Source of the DNA: Candidatus Binatia bacterium
Lineage (GTDB): Bacteria > Desulfobacterota > Binatia > UBA12015
DNA: 36,388 bases
Reading direction: 5' to 3'
Assembly (NCBI GenBank): GCA_019749875.1
Contig: JAIEPK010000554.1
Location: 1-36,388 of the forward strand
The number at the start of each line of letters is the position of its first letter. The first letter of the stretch is position 1. Shown one piece after another: positions 23,619-34,915 of this stretch. Position numbers and translations under genes: made by a program. The notes beneath the pieces are model-generated. The model had not been told where the DNA came from, did no database searches, and saw only the letters and a list, made by a program, of their open reading frames with translations.

Positions 23619-23763
23619 GTCGGGCGCCGGAGCGAGATTCGTGCCACGTGAATCGCCCGGTTCCGCCGGCGCATTTGCGCGTCGTCGCATGTAGCTTCTA
23701 CCGGCAGCGTGGCGCTTCGCGCCGGCAGCGGCTGGCTTCGTCGTTAGGCCGAGTCGCGCTGCT

Positions 23764-24396
23764 TCAGGCGAGCGCGGCGGCGGTCGTGTGGAACCAGCGC
23801 ACGGTCGCCATCTCGTCCTCGAGAATGCTCTCGAGGAGTGCCCGCGTCTCGCAGTCCTCCTCGATCTGCGCGAGCACCGCGCGGATCGGCGCGACCGCGG
23901 CCTCGACGTCCGGCAGGCGACGCACGAAGTCGGCGAGCTTCTCGGCGTCGCCGACCGTCGGCGAGCCGAGCCTGGCGCGGGCCGCCGTTTGAAACTTCTC
24001 GGGCAGCGACGCCTGGCACTTGCCGCCGAGCGCCACGATGCGCGCGCCGAGCAGCTTGCCGTGCATCGCCTCCCGCTCACGCACGACCTGCAGGCCGCCG
24101 CGCACGCGCGGGTCGGGCGACACGGCGTACCAGAGCGCGAAGACCTCGCCGCCGAAGGTCTCGCCGGCGCGGAACTCGTCGAGGAAGTGCAGCACCATCT
24201 CGCGCTCGCTCGCGAAGCTCCGGTCGCGGACCTGATACGTCCTGGCCGGTGCGGCCTGCGACGGGCCATCCCCGTTGGCCGTGGTCGCTCCCCGGACCTC
24301 GCGCAGCTGCTCCTCGAACAGCTCGTCGGAGATCAGGCCGCGACGGTAGGCCTTCAGCAGCTGGCGCAGCTCGAACTCGCTCGTGACCTCGGCCAT
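23764..24396 (-). CDS. SHOCT-like and ferritin-like two-domain protein
   Basis: A 210-residue protein. Residues 1-40 (EFELRQLLKAYRRGLISDELFEEQLREV) form a SHOCT-type helical hairpin. Residues 65-210 look like a four-helix ferritin-like domain: a Glu in GETFGGEVFALWY, ExxH in REREAMHGKLL, and a late EDE...H in ILEDEMATVRWFH could supply di-iron ligands. It may therefore be an oxidoreductase or iron-binding protein of unknown role. ATG 24396 follows GAGG by six bases; a longer reading from ATG 24486 adds a hydrophobic N-terminal stretch (VLRLIAALLDLLGLG) and cannot be excluded. It lies upstream of ku on the same strand, 145 bases apart. Confidence 0.55.
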   Translation of the reverse strand: MAEVTSEFELRQLLKAYRRGLISDELFEEQLREVRGATTANGDGPSQAAPARTYQVRDRSFASEREMVLHFLDEFRAGETFGGEVFALWYAVSPDPRVRGGLQVVREREAMHGKLLGARIVALGGKCQASLPEKFQTAARARLGSPTVGDAEKLADFVRRLPDVEAAVAPIRAVLAQIEEDCETRALLESILEDEMATVRWFHTTAAALA

Positions 24397-24552
24397 CATC
24401 GTCCTCGAACGTACCGCCGGCCGCCGCACAGGCCCGAGACCGAGCAGGTCCAGGAGGGCGGCGATCAGGCGGAGCACGCACTCCATCTCGCCACTCTTTG
24501 TCGGCTCGAGTCGAGCGTGGACTTAGCGGCGCCGGAGCTCGAGGGAGCGTCC

Positions 24553-25467
24553 TCAGTCCGGAACGTGCGGCTCGGCGTGCTCCGGACGGACGGGGTAGGC
24601 GCGCGCCAGGAACGGCGTGATCGCGACCAGAAAGGCGTCGTTGCGATCGCCCGCGACCTGGTGCCCGGCGCGCTCGACCGTCGCCGCCTCGGCGTGCGGG
24701 ATGGTCTCCAGCAGCTCGCGCACGCCGTCCTCACTGAGCACGTCGCTCGACGCGCCGCGCACGACCAGCGTCGGGACCTGCACCACACGCGCCGCCTCGA
24801 TCAGCGCCTCGTGCGAGAGCCCCATGATGCGCGACTTGTACTGCCCGTCCGGCGTGTCGGCGACCGGCGTACGAAAGTACTTGTCGTAGTGCCACTCGAA
24901 GCGACCGTCCGGACGCTGGCGCAGGTTGCGCTTGAGCGACTCCGCGCGAATCGAGCCCGGCGGCCGGTTCGGGTTGTACTCGCGCAGCGCCTCGACCACC
25001 TCGTCGAGCGAGCCGAAGCTCTCGTGCCGGGTCATGAAGTCGCGGATGCGACGTACACCCTCGGTCTCGAGCCGCGGGGCCACGTCGACCAGCATCAGCG
25101 CGGCGCAGAGCTCCGGGTGATGCGCCGTCAAGTAGAGGCTCACGAGGCCGCCGAGAGAGAAGCCGAGCAGCGCGACGCGCGGGTGTCCGAGCTGCGGCAG
25201 CACCGCGACCACGTCGGCGGTGAAGTGCATCAGCCCGTACTCCTGATTCGGCGCCCAGTCGCTCTCGCCGTGGCCGCGCAGGTCGAGCGCCGTGACGTCG
25301 TAGCCGAGGTCGCCCAGGTGCGCGCAGCTCTCTTCCCACGCGTGCCGCGTCTGCCCGCCGCCGTGCAGCACCACGATCGGTGCACCGCCGCCCTGCCAGC
25401 GCGAGTAGCGCAGGGTGACGCCGTGGCCGGACAGGGATCCGGTGGTCTCGGGGACGCGGCTCGTCAT
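24553..25467 (-). CDS. Alpha/beta hydrolase
   Basis: A 304-residue alpha/beta-fold hydrolase. The oxyanion motif HGGGQT (35-40), the nucleophile elbow GFSLGG (Ser104), a late Asp in VRGASSDVLSED and the catalytic His in ERAGHQVAGD complete the triad in the right order. TALDLRGHGESDW is the strand-4 motif of epoxide hydrolase/esterase-like members. The substrate is unknown; ester, lactone or C-C hydrolase are all possible. The start is ATG 25467 with a weak upstream site. It follows clpA on the same strand by 54 bases, so it may be in the clpS-clpA transcript. Confidence 0.88.
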   Translation of the reverse strand: MTSRVPETTGSLSGHGVTLRYSRWQGGGAPIVVLHGGGQTRHAWEESCAHLGDLGYDVTALDLRGHGESDWAPNQEYGLMHFTADVVAVLPQLGHPRVALLGFSLGGLVSLYLTAHHPELCAALMLVDVAPRLETEGVRRIRDFMTRHESFGSLDEVVEALREYNPNRPPGSIRAESLKRNLRQRPDGRFEWHYDKYFRTPVADTPDGQYKSRIMGLSHEALIEAARVVQVPTLVVRGASSDVLSEDGVRELLETIPHAEAATVERAGHQVAGDRNDAFLVAITPFLARAYPVRPEHAEPHVPD

Positions 25468-25521
25468 CGGCGGGATCGAGCGGTCTCGGCGGGATCTCTC
25501 GGGATCGGCTGGTCCCTGGTG

Positions 25522-27806
<2,285 letters not shown>

Positions 27807-27810
<4 letters not shown>

Positions 27811-28127
27811 TCCGGTTCCAGGGTCGAGAGCAGGGGATACTCGTTCTGCTCCGCCAGCTCGAGGACCTTCTCGACCTTCGCCTGTGCCACGTCGAAGGGG
27901 TAGACCCCGGCGACGCCCACGCCGTTGTTGTGCACGTGCAGCATGATCTGCACGGATTCGACCTCGCTGCGGTGGAACACGACCTCGAGGATCCACACGA
28001 CGAACTCCCGTGTCGTGTAGTCGTCGTTGTGCAGCAGGACCCGGTACAGCTTGGGACGCTCGAGCTTCTTCTCGGTGCGCGTCCGGGTGACGACGGAGGT
28101 ATCGCCTTCGCGATCGGGTGCGGACAT
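27807..28127 (-). CDS. clpS: ATP-dependent Clp protease adaptor protein ClpS
   Basis: A 106-residue adaptor, the same length as E. coli ClpS, that delivers N-degron proteins to ClpA. KLYRVLLHNDDYTTREFVVWIL carries the conserved NDD and the hydrophobic pocket region. IMLHVHNNGVGVAGVYPFDVA supplies the His that helps bind the substrate alpha-amino group, and the C-terminus LLSTLEPE matches the family. The N-terminal 20 residues are flexible, as needed for ClpA regulation. ATG 28127 is preferred for length; ATG 28172 would add 15 residues. It is coupled to clpA by an ATGA overlap. Confidence 0.93.
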
Positions 28128-28218
28128 CTTCTGTCGGAAGGTTAGCCCGAGGGGCGGGTCGTCGCCAGCCATGGCGAGGCACGTCGGGCCGCGACGAGCT
28201 CACGGGCGCCCAAACGAC

Positions 28219-28253
28219 GACGGGGGGCTGCGATCGCTCGCAGGCCCCCCGTC
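28219..28253 (-). terminator. Strong hairpin terminator after the YVTN gene
   Basis: A nine-base stem (GACGGGGGG/CCCCCCGTC) with a further TGCGA/TCGCA stem inside and a four-base loop lies 23 bases after the YVTN stop. Only a short T run follows on the minus strand, so it is an imperfect intrinsic terminator. Confidence 0.6.
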
Positions 28254-28275
28254 CCTGATTCCGAATGGCGAAGGA

Positions 28276-30141
28276 CTACATCCCGCCCGACCGGATGCCG
28301 CGGTAGAACAGCTTCTGCGTTCCGGGCTTCGAGCGCTTGAGCTCGAAGGTCCGCTGGCTCGCGACCAGATCCGTGCCCCACACTCCGGTGACCAGGATGT
28401 TCAGGTCGGTGGCCAGCGGCAGGGTCAGCCGCGCGTGGCTGATGCTGACCTTCCAGTAGCCGTCGTTGGTCTTGTTCATGCGGACCAGGACCCGGCTGCC
28501 GTCGCCCAAGTAGCCGTTGAAGCGGAAGCGGGTCGTGCCGGGCCGGTGCGAGAACGCACCCGGCGGAATGGTGAAGACGTCGAGGATCTGCGACGCGTTG
28601 GTCCACGCGATCAACAGACCGTCGTTGTCGAAGTCGGTCGGCAGCAGGAACTCGGCGCGGAACTTGATCACGTCGCGCTTCGCACCGTCCGCCTTGCGGT
28701 AGTAGGTGGCGTTGTTGACGCCGAAGCCGCCCGGGACACGCGTCGCGACCTGCACGACGTCCGTCGCCGAGTTGAGGAGTGCGTCGGCGATCGTGACCGT
28801 GTTGGTGACCACCGTGCCGTCGGGGATCAACGGATCCACGGTGAAGGTCGCGTCGATCTGGCCCGCGCCGCCGATCGGCAGGTCGCCGATCGTCCACACG
28901 ACGTTCGATCCCGACGGTGCGCCGCCGTTCGACGCGCTCACGAAGGTCAGGCCGGTCGGGATGGTGTCGGTGATCGTCACCCCGGTCGCGTTGGCGCTGC
29001 CGCGGTTCTCGTAGGTGATCGTGTAGACGATCGTGCCGCCCGCGGCGACCGGTGCCGGCAGCGCGGTCTTGTTGATCACGAAGTACGGGGCCGGGGTGAT
29101 CGCCACCCCCGCCGGCGAGCCGAGGACGCTGATCGTCGTCGGTGCGGTGCCGTCGAGCGGTACCACGGAGAACGAGCCCGCCGTGCTGTTGGTCACCACG
29201 GCGCGGGTCGAGTCGGGTGTGATCGCGACGCCGGCCGGATTGCTGCCGGTCGCCACCGTCGCGCGCACCTTGTTGACGCCGGTATCGATGATGGTCGCGG
29301 TGCCGTCACCGTCGTTGCCCACGACCGCCGTCTTGCCGTCCGGCGACACCGCGATCGACAGCGGACCACCGCCGGTCGGAATGGTCGCGAGCGGCTGGAA
29401 GTCGACCTCGCGGTAGACGCTCACCGACTCGCTGGTGTCGTTGGTGACGTACACCTCGCCGAAGCCGACGAAGATGCCTTCCGGGGTGTCCGCAACGTCG
29501 AGCTCGTCGATGACCGTGTCGGTCGACGTGTCGATGAGCGACACGGTGTCGTCGTCACGGTTGGTGACGTAGACGAAGCCGCCGCTCGGTGACACCGCGA
29601 TCGCGAACGGGTTGTGGCCGACGGTGATGTTGCCGGTCACCGTGTTGCTCGCGGTGTCGATCACCGCGAGGGTGCACGGCGGTACGGGGGTCGGGGTCGG
29701 ATTCGGACCCACGGTGGGGATCGGAGTCGGGCCGACCGGGGTCGGGCTCGGCGTGGGGACCGGCGGCGGTGGGCAGTTGGTCGGCTGGACCACGTACGCC
29801 TTGCTTCCGTCGGGCACGATGGCGACAGCCGTCGGGTTGCCCGGGACGGCGATGGTCGCCGTGACGGTCGAGGTCGCGAGGTCGATCCGGCTGACGGTGT
29901 TGTTGCCCTTGTTCGCGACCAGCGCGAAGCCACCTGCGGTGGGGATCGCGATGCCGGTCGGAGACGTCCCGACCGGGATGTTGCCGAGCGGGGTCCAGTC
30001 GGTCGTCCGGAACATGTGGACGACGTTGGTCGCCTGGTTGGTCACGTAGGCGACGGGAATGGTTTGTGCCGCCGCGAGCGCCGGCAGGAGCACTGCGGCG
30101 AGGGCGGGCGCGAGGCGGGCGAAGCTCTTTCTCGGGTTCAA
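28276..30141 (-). CDS. Exported YVTN beta-propeller protein with DUF11 domain
   Basis: A 621-residue secreted protein. The signal peptide (FARLAPALAAVLLPALAAAQT) is followed by a seven-bladed-type propeller of repeated V-YVTN-x5-V-S-ID motifs (for example VYVTNRDDDTVSLIDTSTDT). One blade is interrupted near residues 120-155 by a Pro/Thr-rich linker bracketed by two Cys. A DUF11-type domain follows (FVINKTALPAPVAAGGTIVY...ATGVTITDTIPTGLTFVSAS), then a C-terminal beta-rich domain of about 130 residues ending RGIRSGGM. The TTG start at 30141 is chosen because AGGAG lies eight bases upstream. It probably binds partners at the cell surface; no enzymatic residues are seen. Confidence 0.85.
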   Translation of the reverse strand: MNPRKSFARLAPALAAVLLPALAAAQTIPVAYVTNQATNVVHMFRTTDWTPLGNIPVGTSPTGIAIPTAGGFALVANKGNNTVSRIDLATSTVTATIAVPGNPTAVAIVPDGSKAYVVQPTNCPPPPVPTPSPTPVGPTPIPTVGPNPTPTPVPPCTLAVIDTASNTVTGNITVGHNPFAIAVSPSGGFVYVTNRDDDTVSLIDTSTDTVIDELDVADTPEGIFVGFGEVYVTNDTSESVSVYREVDFQPLATIPTGGGPLSIAVSPDGKTAVVGNDGDGTATIIDTGVNKVRATVATGSNPAGVAITPDSTRAVVTNSTAGSFSVVPLDGTAPTTISVLGSPAGVAITPAPYFVINKTALPAPVAAGGTIVYTITYENRGSANATGVTITDTIPTGLTFVSASNGGAPSGSNVVWTIGDLPIGGAGQIDATFTVDPLIPDGTVVTNTVTIADALLNSATDVVQVATRVPGGFGVNNATYYRKADGAKRDVIKFRAEFLLPTDFDNDGLLIAWTNASQILDVFTIPPGAFSHRPGTTRFRFNGYLGDGSRVLVRMNKTNDGYWKVSISHARLTLPLATDLNILVTGVWGTDLVASQRTFELKRSKPGTQKLFYRGIRSGGM

Positions 30142-30149
30142 GGCGAACA

Positions 30150-30154
30150 CTCCT
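30150..30154 (-). promoter_or_regulatory. Ribosome binding site supporting a TTG start of the YVTN gene
   Basis: AGGAG on the minus strand is spaced eight bases from TTG 30141. It places the signal peptide at the very N-terminus and argues against the longer frame starting at 30183. Confidence 0.55.
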
Positions 30155-30260
30155 GTGATTCGCGCCACGCTCTCGGCCCGCAACGGAGTCGGTCGGATAG
30201 GGGGAAGCGTCTACGGAAGGAACTCGTGTGGAGCCCTCGCCCGTAGAGCGTGTCGGCTGT

Positions 30261-30328
30261 TTTTTTCGGCGGCCTGCCCGAAAGCAAGGCATGCGCCACG
30301 CGGGTGGCGTCGAAACCCGCGAAAAAAC
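30261..30328 (-). promoter_or_regulatory. Candidate structured leader of the YVTN gene
   Basis: TTTTTTCG (30262-30269) is complementary to CGAAAAAA (30321-30328), enclosing two mutually exclusive hairpins: CGCGGGT (30300-30306) with ACCCGCG (30316-30322), or CGCCAC (30295-30300) with GTGGCG (30305-30310). It lies 120-190 bases upstream of the YVTN start. Alternative pairing of this kind occurs in attenuators and riboswitches, but no known consensus is seen. Confidence 0.3.
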
Positions 30329-30496
30329 CGTACTGTCGAAGCGGACGGGGAATGACGACGGCGCACGATGCTGCGAGCACGCATGATTTCTGCGTGGGCA
30401 GACCGATGCGCGAGCGTATGGCGTCACGCGTGTGGCGCGCGAGACGCGACGCGTCGGCTGTGCGACGGCTCCGACGTCAAGTCGGAGCTGCTCGGC

Positions 30497-30673
30497 TCAG
30501 CCCGGGCGCTTCGCGCGGCTCACGACCACCACCTCCTGGCCGTTCACCTTCACGCGGCGATTCTCGGCGTGCGAGGAGAAGGTCTTGACGCGCACTTCGG
30601 TCGCCGCCGCGTGCATGCGGTTGCGGCTCTCGCGCCACTCCTTGAGCTCCTTCTCGAGGGTGTCCTGCAGCAT
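30497..30673 (-). CDS. Small hypothetical protein, 58 residues
   Basis: Starts at ATG 30673 with GGAG six bases upstream; three GTG codons at 30691-30683 would lengthen it by up to six residues. The product begins [19 protein letters not shown], an amphipathic charged helix, followed by a short beta-rich half ([20 protein letters not shown], then [12 protein letters not shown]). Third codon positions are almost all G or C, as in the neighbours, which supports coding. It is basic and soluble with no signal or membrane segment; no family is recognised. It lies downstream of rpoD on the same strand, after a branched fold-back element. Confidence 0.55.
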   Translation of the reverse strand: MLQDTLEKELKEWRESRNRMHAAATEVRVKTFSSHAENRRVKVNGQEVVVVSRAKRPG

Positions 30674-30706
30674 GATCGACTCCACCACCACGTCCTACCC
30701 AACGGA

Positions 30707-30812
30707 GATGCGAGCGCGTCGCCCCGGGGTGAGGCGGCTGCGTCGCCACCCGGAGTCTGGGATACCCCGGGCTCTCGTCCACCAGGGAGGACCGCGTCCT
30801 CCCCCTCGCATC
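30707..30812. other. Branched fold-back element between rpoD and the small ORF
   Basis: An outer stem GATGCGAG (30707-30714) with CTCGCATC (30805-30812) encloses a second stem CCCGGGGT (30723-30730) with ACCCCGGG (30764-30771). That stem contains a GGCG/CGCC hairpin (30733-30736, 30744-30747). A third stem, GGGAGGAC (30785-30792) with GTCCTCCC (30796-30803), closes a three-base loop. The stems nest without conflict into a three-way junction of 106 bases. It could be a small RNA, a leader for the 58-residue ORF or a dispersed palindromic repeat. No family is recognised. Confidence 0.5.
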
Positions 30813-30852
30813 GGCCGTGACGACCGGGCGAGGCTTCCATCCACTCCACCGA

Positions 30853-30873
30853 GCGGCGGGCTCCTCCCGCCGC
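30853..30873 (-). terminator. GC hairpin after rpoD
   Basis: GCGGCGGG (30853-30860) pairs with CCCGCCGC (30866-30873) across a five-base loop, 13 bases past the rpoD stop. No T-tract follows, so it may only stall polymerase or protect the mRNA end. Confidence 0.4.
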
Positions 30874-30886
30874 AGCGATCATGCCT

Positions 30887-33025
<2,139 letters not shown>

Positions 33026-33183
33026 GGAGATTCAACTCTCGGCGAAGAGCCCGCCGTCAAGGGAGCCCGCGCAGCGCGGCGCGGGGGCGTGTAGAGATTT
33101 TTCGGGGCGGGTTGCCTCGACTGGCTTCCCAGACATTCTCGCGACCGGATCGGAAAGGGCGAGGGACTGCACCGCGGACGAGC

Positions 33184-33212
33184 AACGTAATTGCCGGGCT
33201 CCAGGGAGTCAA
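33184..33212 (-). promoter_or_regulatory. Possible sigma-70 promoter of rpoD
   Basis: On the minus strand TTGACT (33212 to 33207) is followed after 17 bases by TACGTT (33189 to 33184). A second TTGACG box lies at 33060-33055. Both sit in the less GC-rich gap upstream of rpoD. Confidence 0.35.
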
Positions 33213-33303
33213 GGGAACTAATCTCTGGGAACAGTGTCGGCGCATGGTCTGCTCCACTTGAGGTCGCGTGTGCCGCGCGCGGGGCCGATCGACCGTGTTC
33301 GAC

Positions 33304-33456
33304 TCAGCGCGTCTCGTCCTTCGCGAGCCCGAGCCGTGCACCGACCAGGCTCGCGAGCAGCTTGACCGCGGTCCACTCGAGCTCCGCCTCGAGTGGACCG
33401 TAGCTGGTGAAGATCTCGTGGCCCGTCTTGCCGGCGTACGATCCTGCGATGCGGTC
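33304..33456 (-). pseudogene. Coding-like remnant just past the M16 stop (50 codons)
   Basis: In the +1 frame relative to the upstream M16 gene, 50 sense codons run from 33456 to a TGA at 33304, reading DRIAGSYAGKTGHEIFTSYG and on to LASLVGARLGLAKDETR. Third positions are strongly G/C as in real genes here, yet no ATG, GTG or TTG starts it. At the join, GACCGC occurs twice seven bases apart (33463-33458 and 33456-33451). Removing seven bases would fuse this frame to the M16 C-terminus. It is therefore probably a severed C-terminal part of that protein, or a small gene with an unusual start. No family is recognised. Confidence 0.45.
33369..33400. repeat. 13-bp perfect hairpin
   Basis: CGGTCCACTCGAG (33369-33381) and CTCGAGTGGACCG (33388-33400) pair exactly around a six-base loop. 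It lies inside the coding-like remnant downstream of the M16 pair and could also end the M16 transcript, though no T-tract follows. Confidence 0.6.
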
Positions 33457-34915
33457 AGCGGTCTGCCGCGGCTCCCGCCGCCGTGGCCCCGCCCGCGGGT
33501 GCGGCGGCGGGAGCCGCGACGCCGACCGCCGTACCGGGCGTCGGCGTGATCCCCTGCTCGGCGAGCTTCGACGCCGGACCGACGACCACCTGCACCAGCG
33601 CGTCGGGCTGGAGGTACTTGGCGGCGGCGCGCTTCACGTCGTCGAGCGAGACCGCGCGCACGCGCTCCGCGTAGCGCTCGATGTAGTCGTCGCCGAGCCC
33701 GAAGTACTCCACCTGTCCCAGAAAGCCCGCGAGCTTTCCGGTCGAGTCGAGTCGCAGCGGGAAGTTGCCGGTGAGGTAATCCTTCGCGGCGACGAGCTCC
33801 GCTTCGGTGGCCCCCTCGTCGTGCAGCTTCTTGATCTCGGCGCGCACCATTTCGATCGCCTGCGCGGCGCTCTCGACCTTGGTCTGCAGGGCGACCTGGA
33901 ACGCGCCGGGCAGCTTGCTGCTCTCGAACGCGCTCGCGACCGAATAGGCGAGCCCGCTCTTGGTGCGGATCGACTGCATGAGGCGCGAGTTGAAGCCGCC
34001 ACCGCCCAGCACCCAGTTCATCAGCAGGATCGGGAAGTAGTCCGGGTTCGAGCGCGCAACGCCGATCTGTCCGAGAACGACGCTCGCCTGCGTCACCGGA
34101 CGGTCGACCACGACCGAGCGCGCGGGCGGTACGTTCGCGGCCTTCGCATCGAGCGGCTTGCCGCTGCCCTGCCAGTCGCCGAGCAGGCGCTCGACGGTGG
34201 ATTTCATCTCGGTGGTCGGCACGTCGCCGACGATCGCGCAGATCGTCCGCGACGGCTGGATCTCGTCGCGGTGATACGCGACGACGTCGTCGCGGGTCAG
34301 CGACTTGACGCTCTCGGGCGTCCCGTCCACCGGGCTGCCGTACGCGGCCGTGCCGAACAGCGCCTTGCGGAACGCGCGCTGCGCGACCAGGCCCGGCTCG
34401 TCCTCGTCGGCTTCGAGCTCACCGAGAGTCTCCTTCTTGCGACGCTCGACCTCCTCGGGGGGGAACGTCGGCTCGCGCAGGCTGCGCGCGATCAGGTCGA
34501 CGCCGGTCGCGAAGTCACGCGACAGCACGGCGGCGCTCGCGAGCACCCAGTCGCTCGACGTGCCGGTGTCGAACGAGCCGCCGAGCGAGTCGATCAGCCG
34601 CGAGATCTCCTCGGACGTCCGGCCCTTGGTCCCTTCGGACAGCAGCGATCCGGTGAGGTTCGCGAGGCCCGCCTTGCCGGGCGGATCCACGCGTGCGCCG
34701 CCGTCGATGATGCAGTTGATCGCGACGATCGGCACCGAGCGCTGCTGCGACAGCACGAGACGGATGCCGTTGCCGAGCGTGGTGCGCTCGACGAGCGGGC
34801 CGGCCGCGTGCGCGGGCGACGCGAGTACCGTCACGGCGAGCGCGACGCCAGCGAGCGACGGGAGAAGGCGGCGCACGCGGCGCGCGGCGGAGATCATCGT
34901 ACGCGGCGTCCTCAC
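33455..34915 (-). CDS. M16 family peptidase-like protein, non-catalytic subunit
   Basis: About 486 residues with a Sec signal (LLPSLAGVALAVTVLASPAHA). It has the M16 fold in two halves: LGNGIRLVLSQQRSVPIVAI...DPPGKAGLANLTGSLLSEGT, and later VLGGGGFNSRLMQSIRTKSGLAYSV (the RTKxGLAY motif that contacts substrate). At the zinc site the expected HxxEH is replaced by LANLTGS, so it should not bind zinc. Such proteins pair with a catalytic M16 partner, encoded just upstream. GTG 34915 overlaps that gene's stop (GTGA); ATG 34897 is an alternative. The Ala-rich C-terminus stops at a TGA created near a short duplication, so the protein may be truncated. Confidence 0.88.
   Translation of the reverse strand: MRTPRTMISAARRVRRLLPSLAGVALAVTVLASPAHAAGPLVERTTLGNGIRLVLSQQRSVPIVAINCIIDGGARVDPPGKAGLANLTGSLLSEGTKGRTSEEISRLIDSLGGSFDTGTSSDWVLASAAVLSRDFATGVDLIARSLREPTFPPEEVERRKKETLGELEADEDEPGLVAQRAFRKALFGTAAYGSPVDGTPESVKSLTRDDVVAYHRDEIQPSRTICAIVGDVPTTEMKSTVERLLGDWQGSGKPLDAKAANVPPARSVVVDRPVTQASVVLGQIGVARSNPDYFPILLMNWVLGGGGFNSRLMQSIRTKSGLAYSVASAFESSKLPGAFQVALQTKVESAAQAIEMVRAEIKKLHDEGATEAELVAAKDYLTGNFPLRLDSTGKLAGFLGQVEYFGLGDDYIERYAERVRAVSLDDVKRAAAKYLQPDALVQVVVGPASKLAEQGITPTPGTAVGVAAPAAAPAGGATAAGAAADR

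Larger units (their letters stand above)
30142..30496. other. Leader and gap between the YVTN gene and the small ORF
   Basis: No gene was found in these 355 bases. The part near 30261-30328 contains overlapping fold-back sequences and T/A runs (separate entry). The rest, 30330-30496, shows nothing I can name. Confidence 0.6.

Noticed and set aside
30707-30812. CRISPR or tandem-repeat array near rpoD
   Set aside because: Only two imperfect related units (GGCGACGC...) are present, with no regular spacers; the fold-back pattern explains the sequence better.
33057-33341. 94-codon minus-strand frame in the rpoD upstream gap
   Set aside because: Poor third-position GC bias and overlap with promoter-like TTGAC boxes argue against coding.
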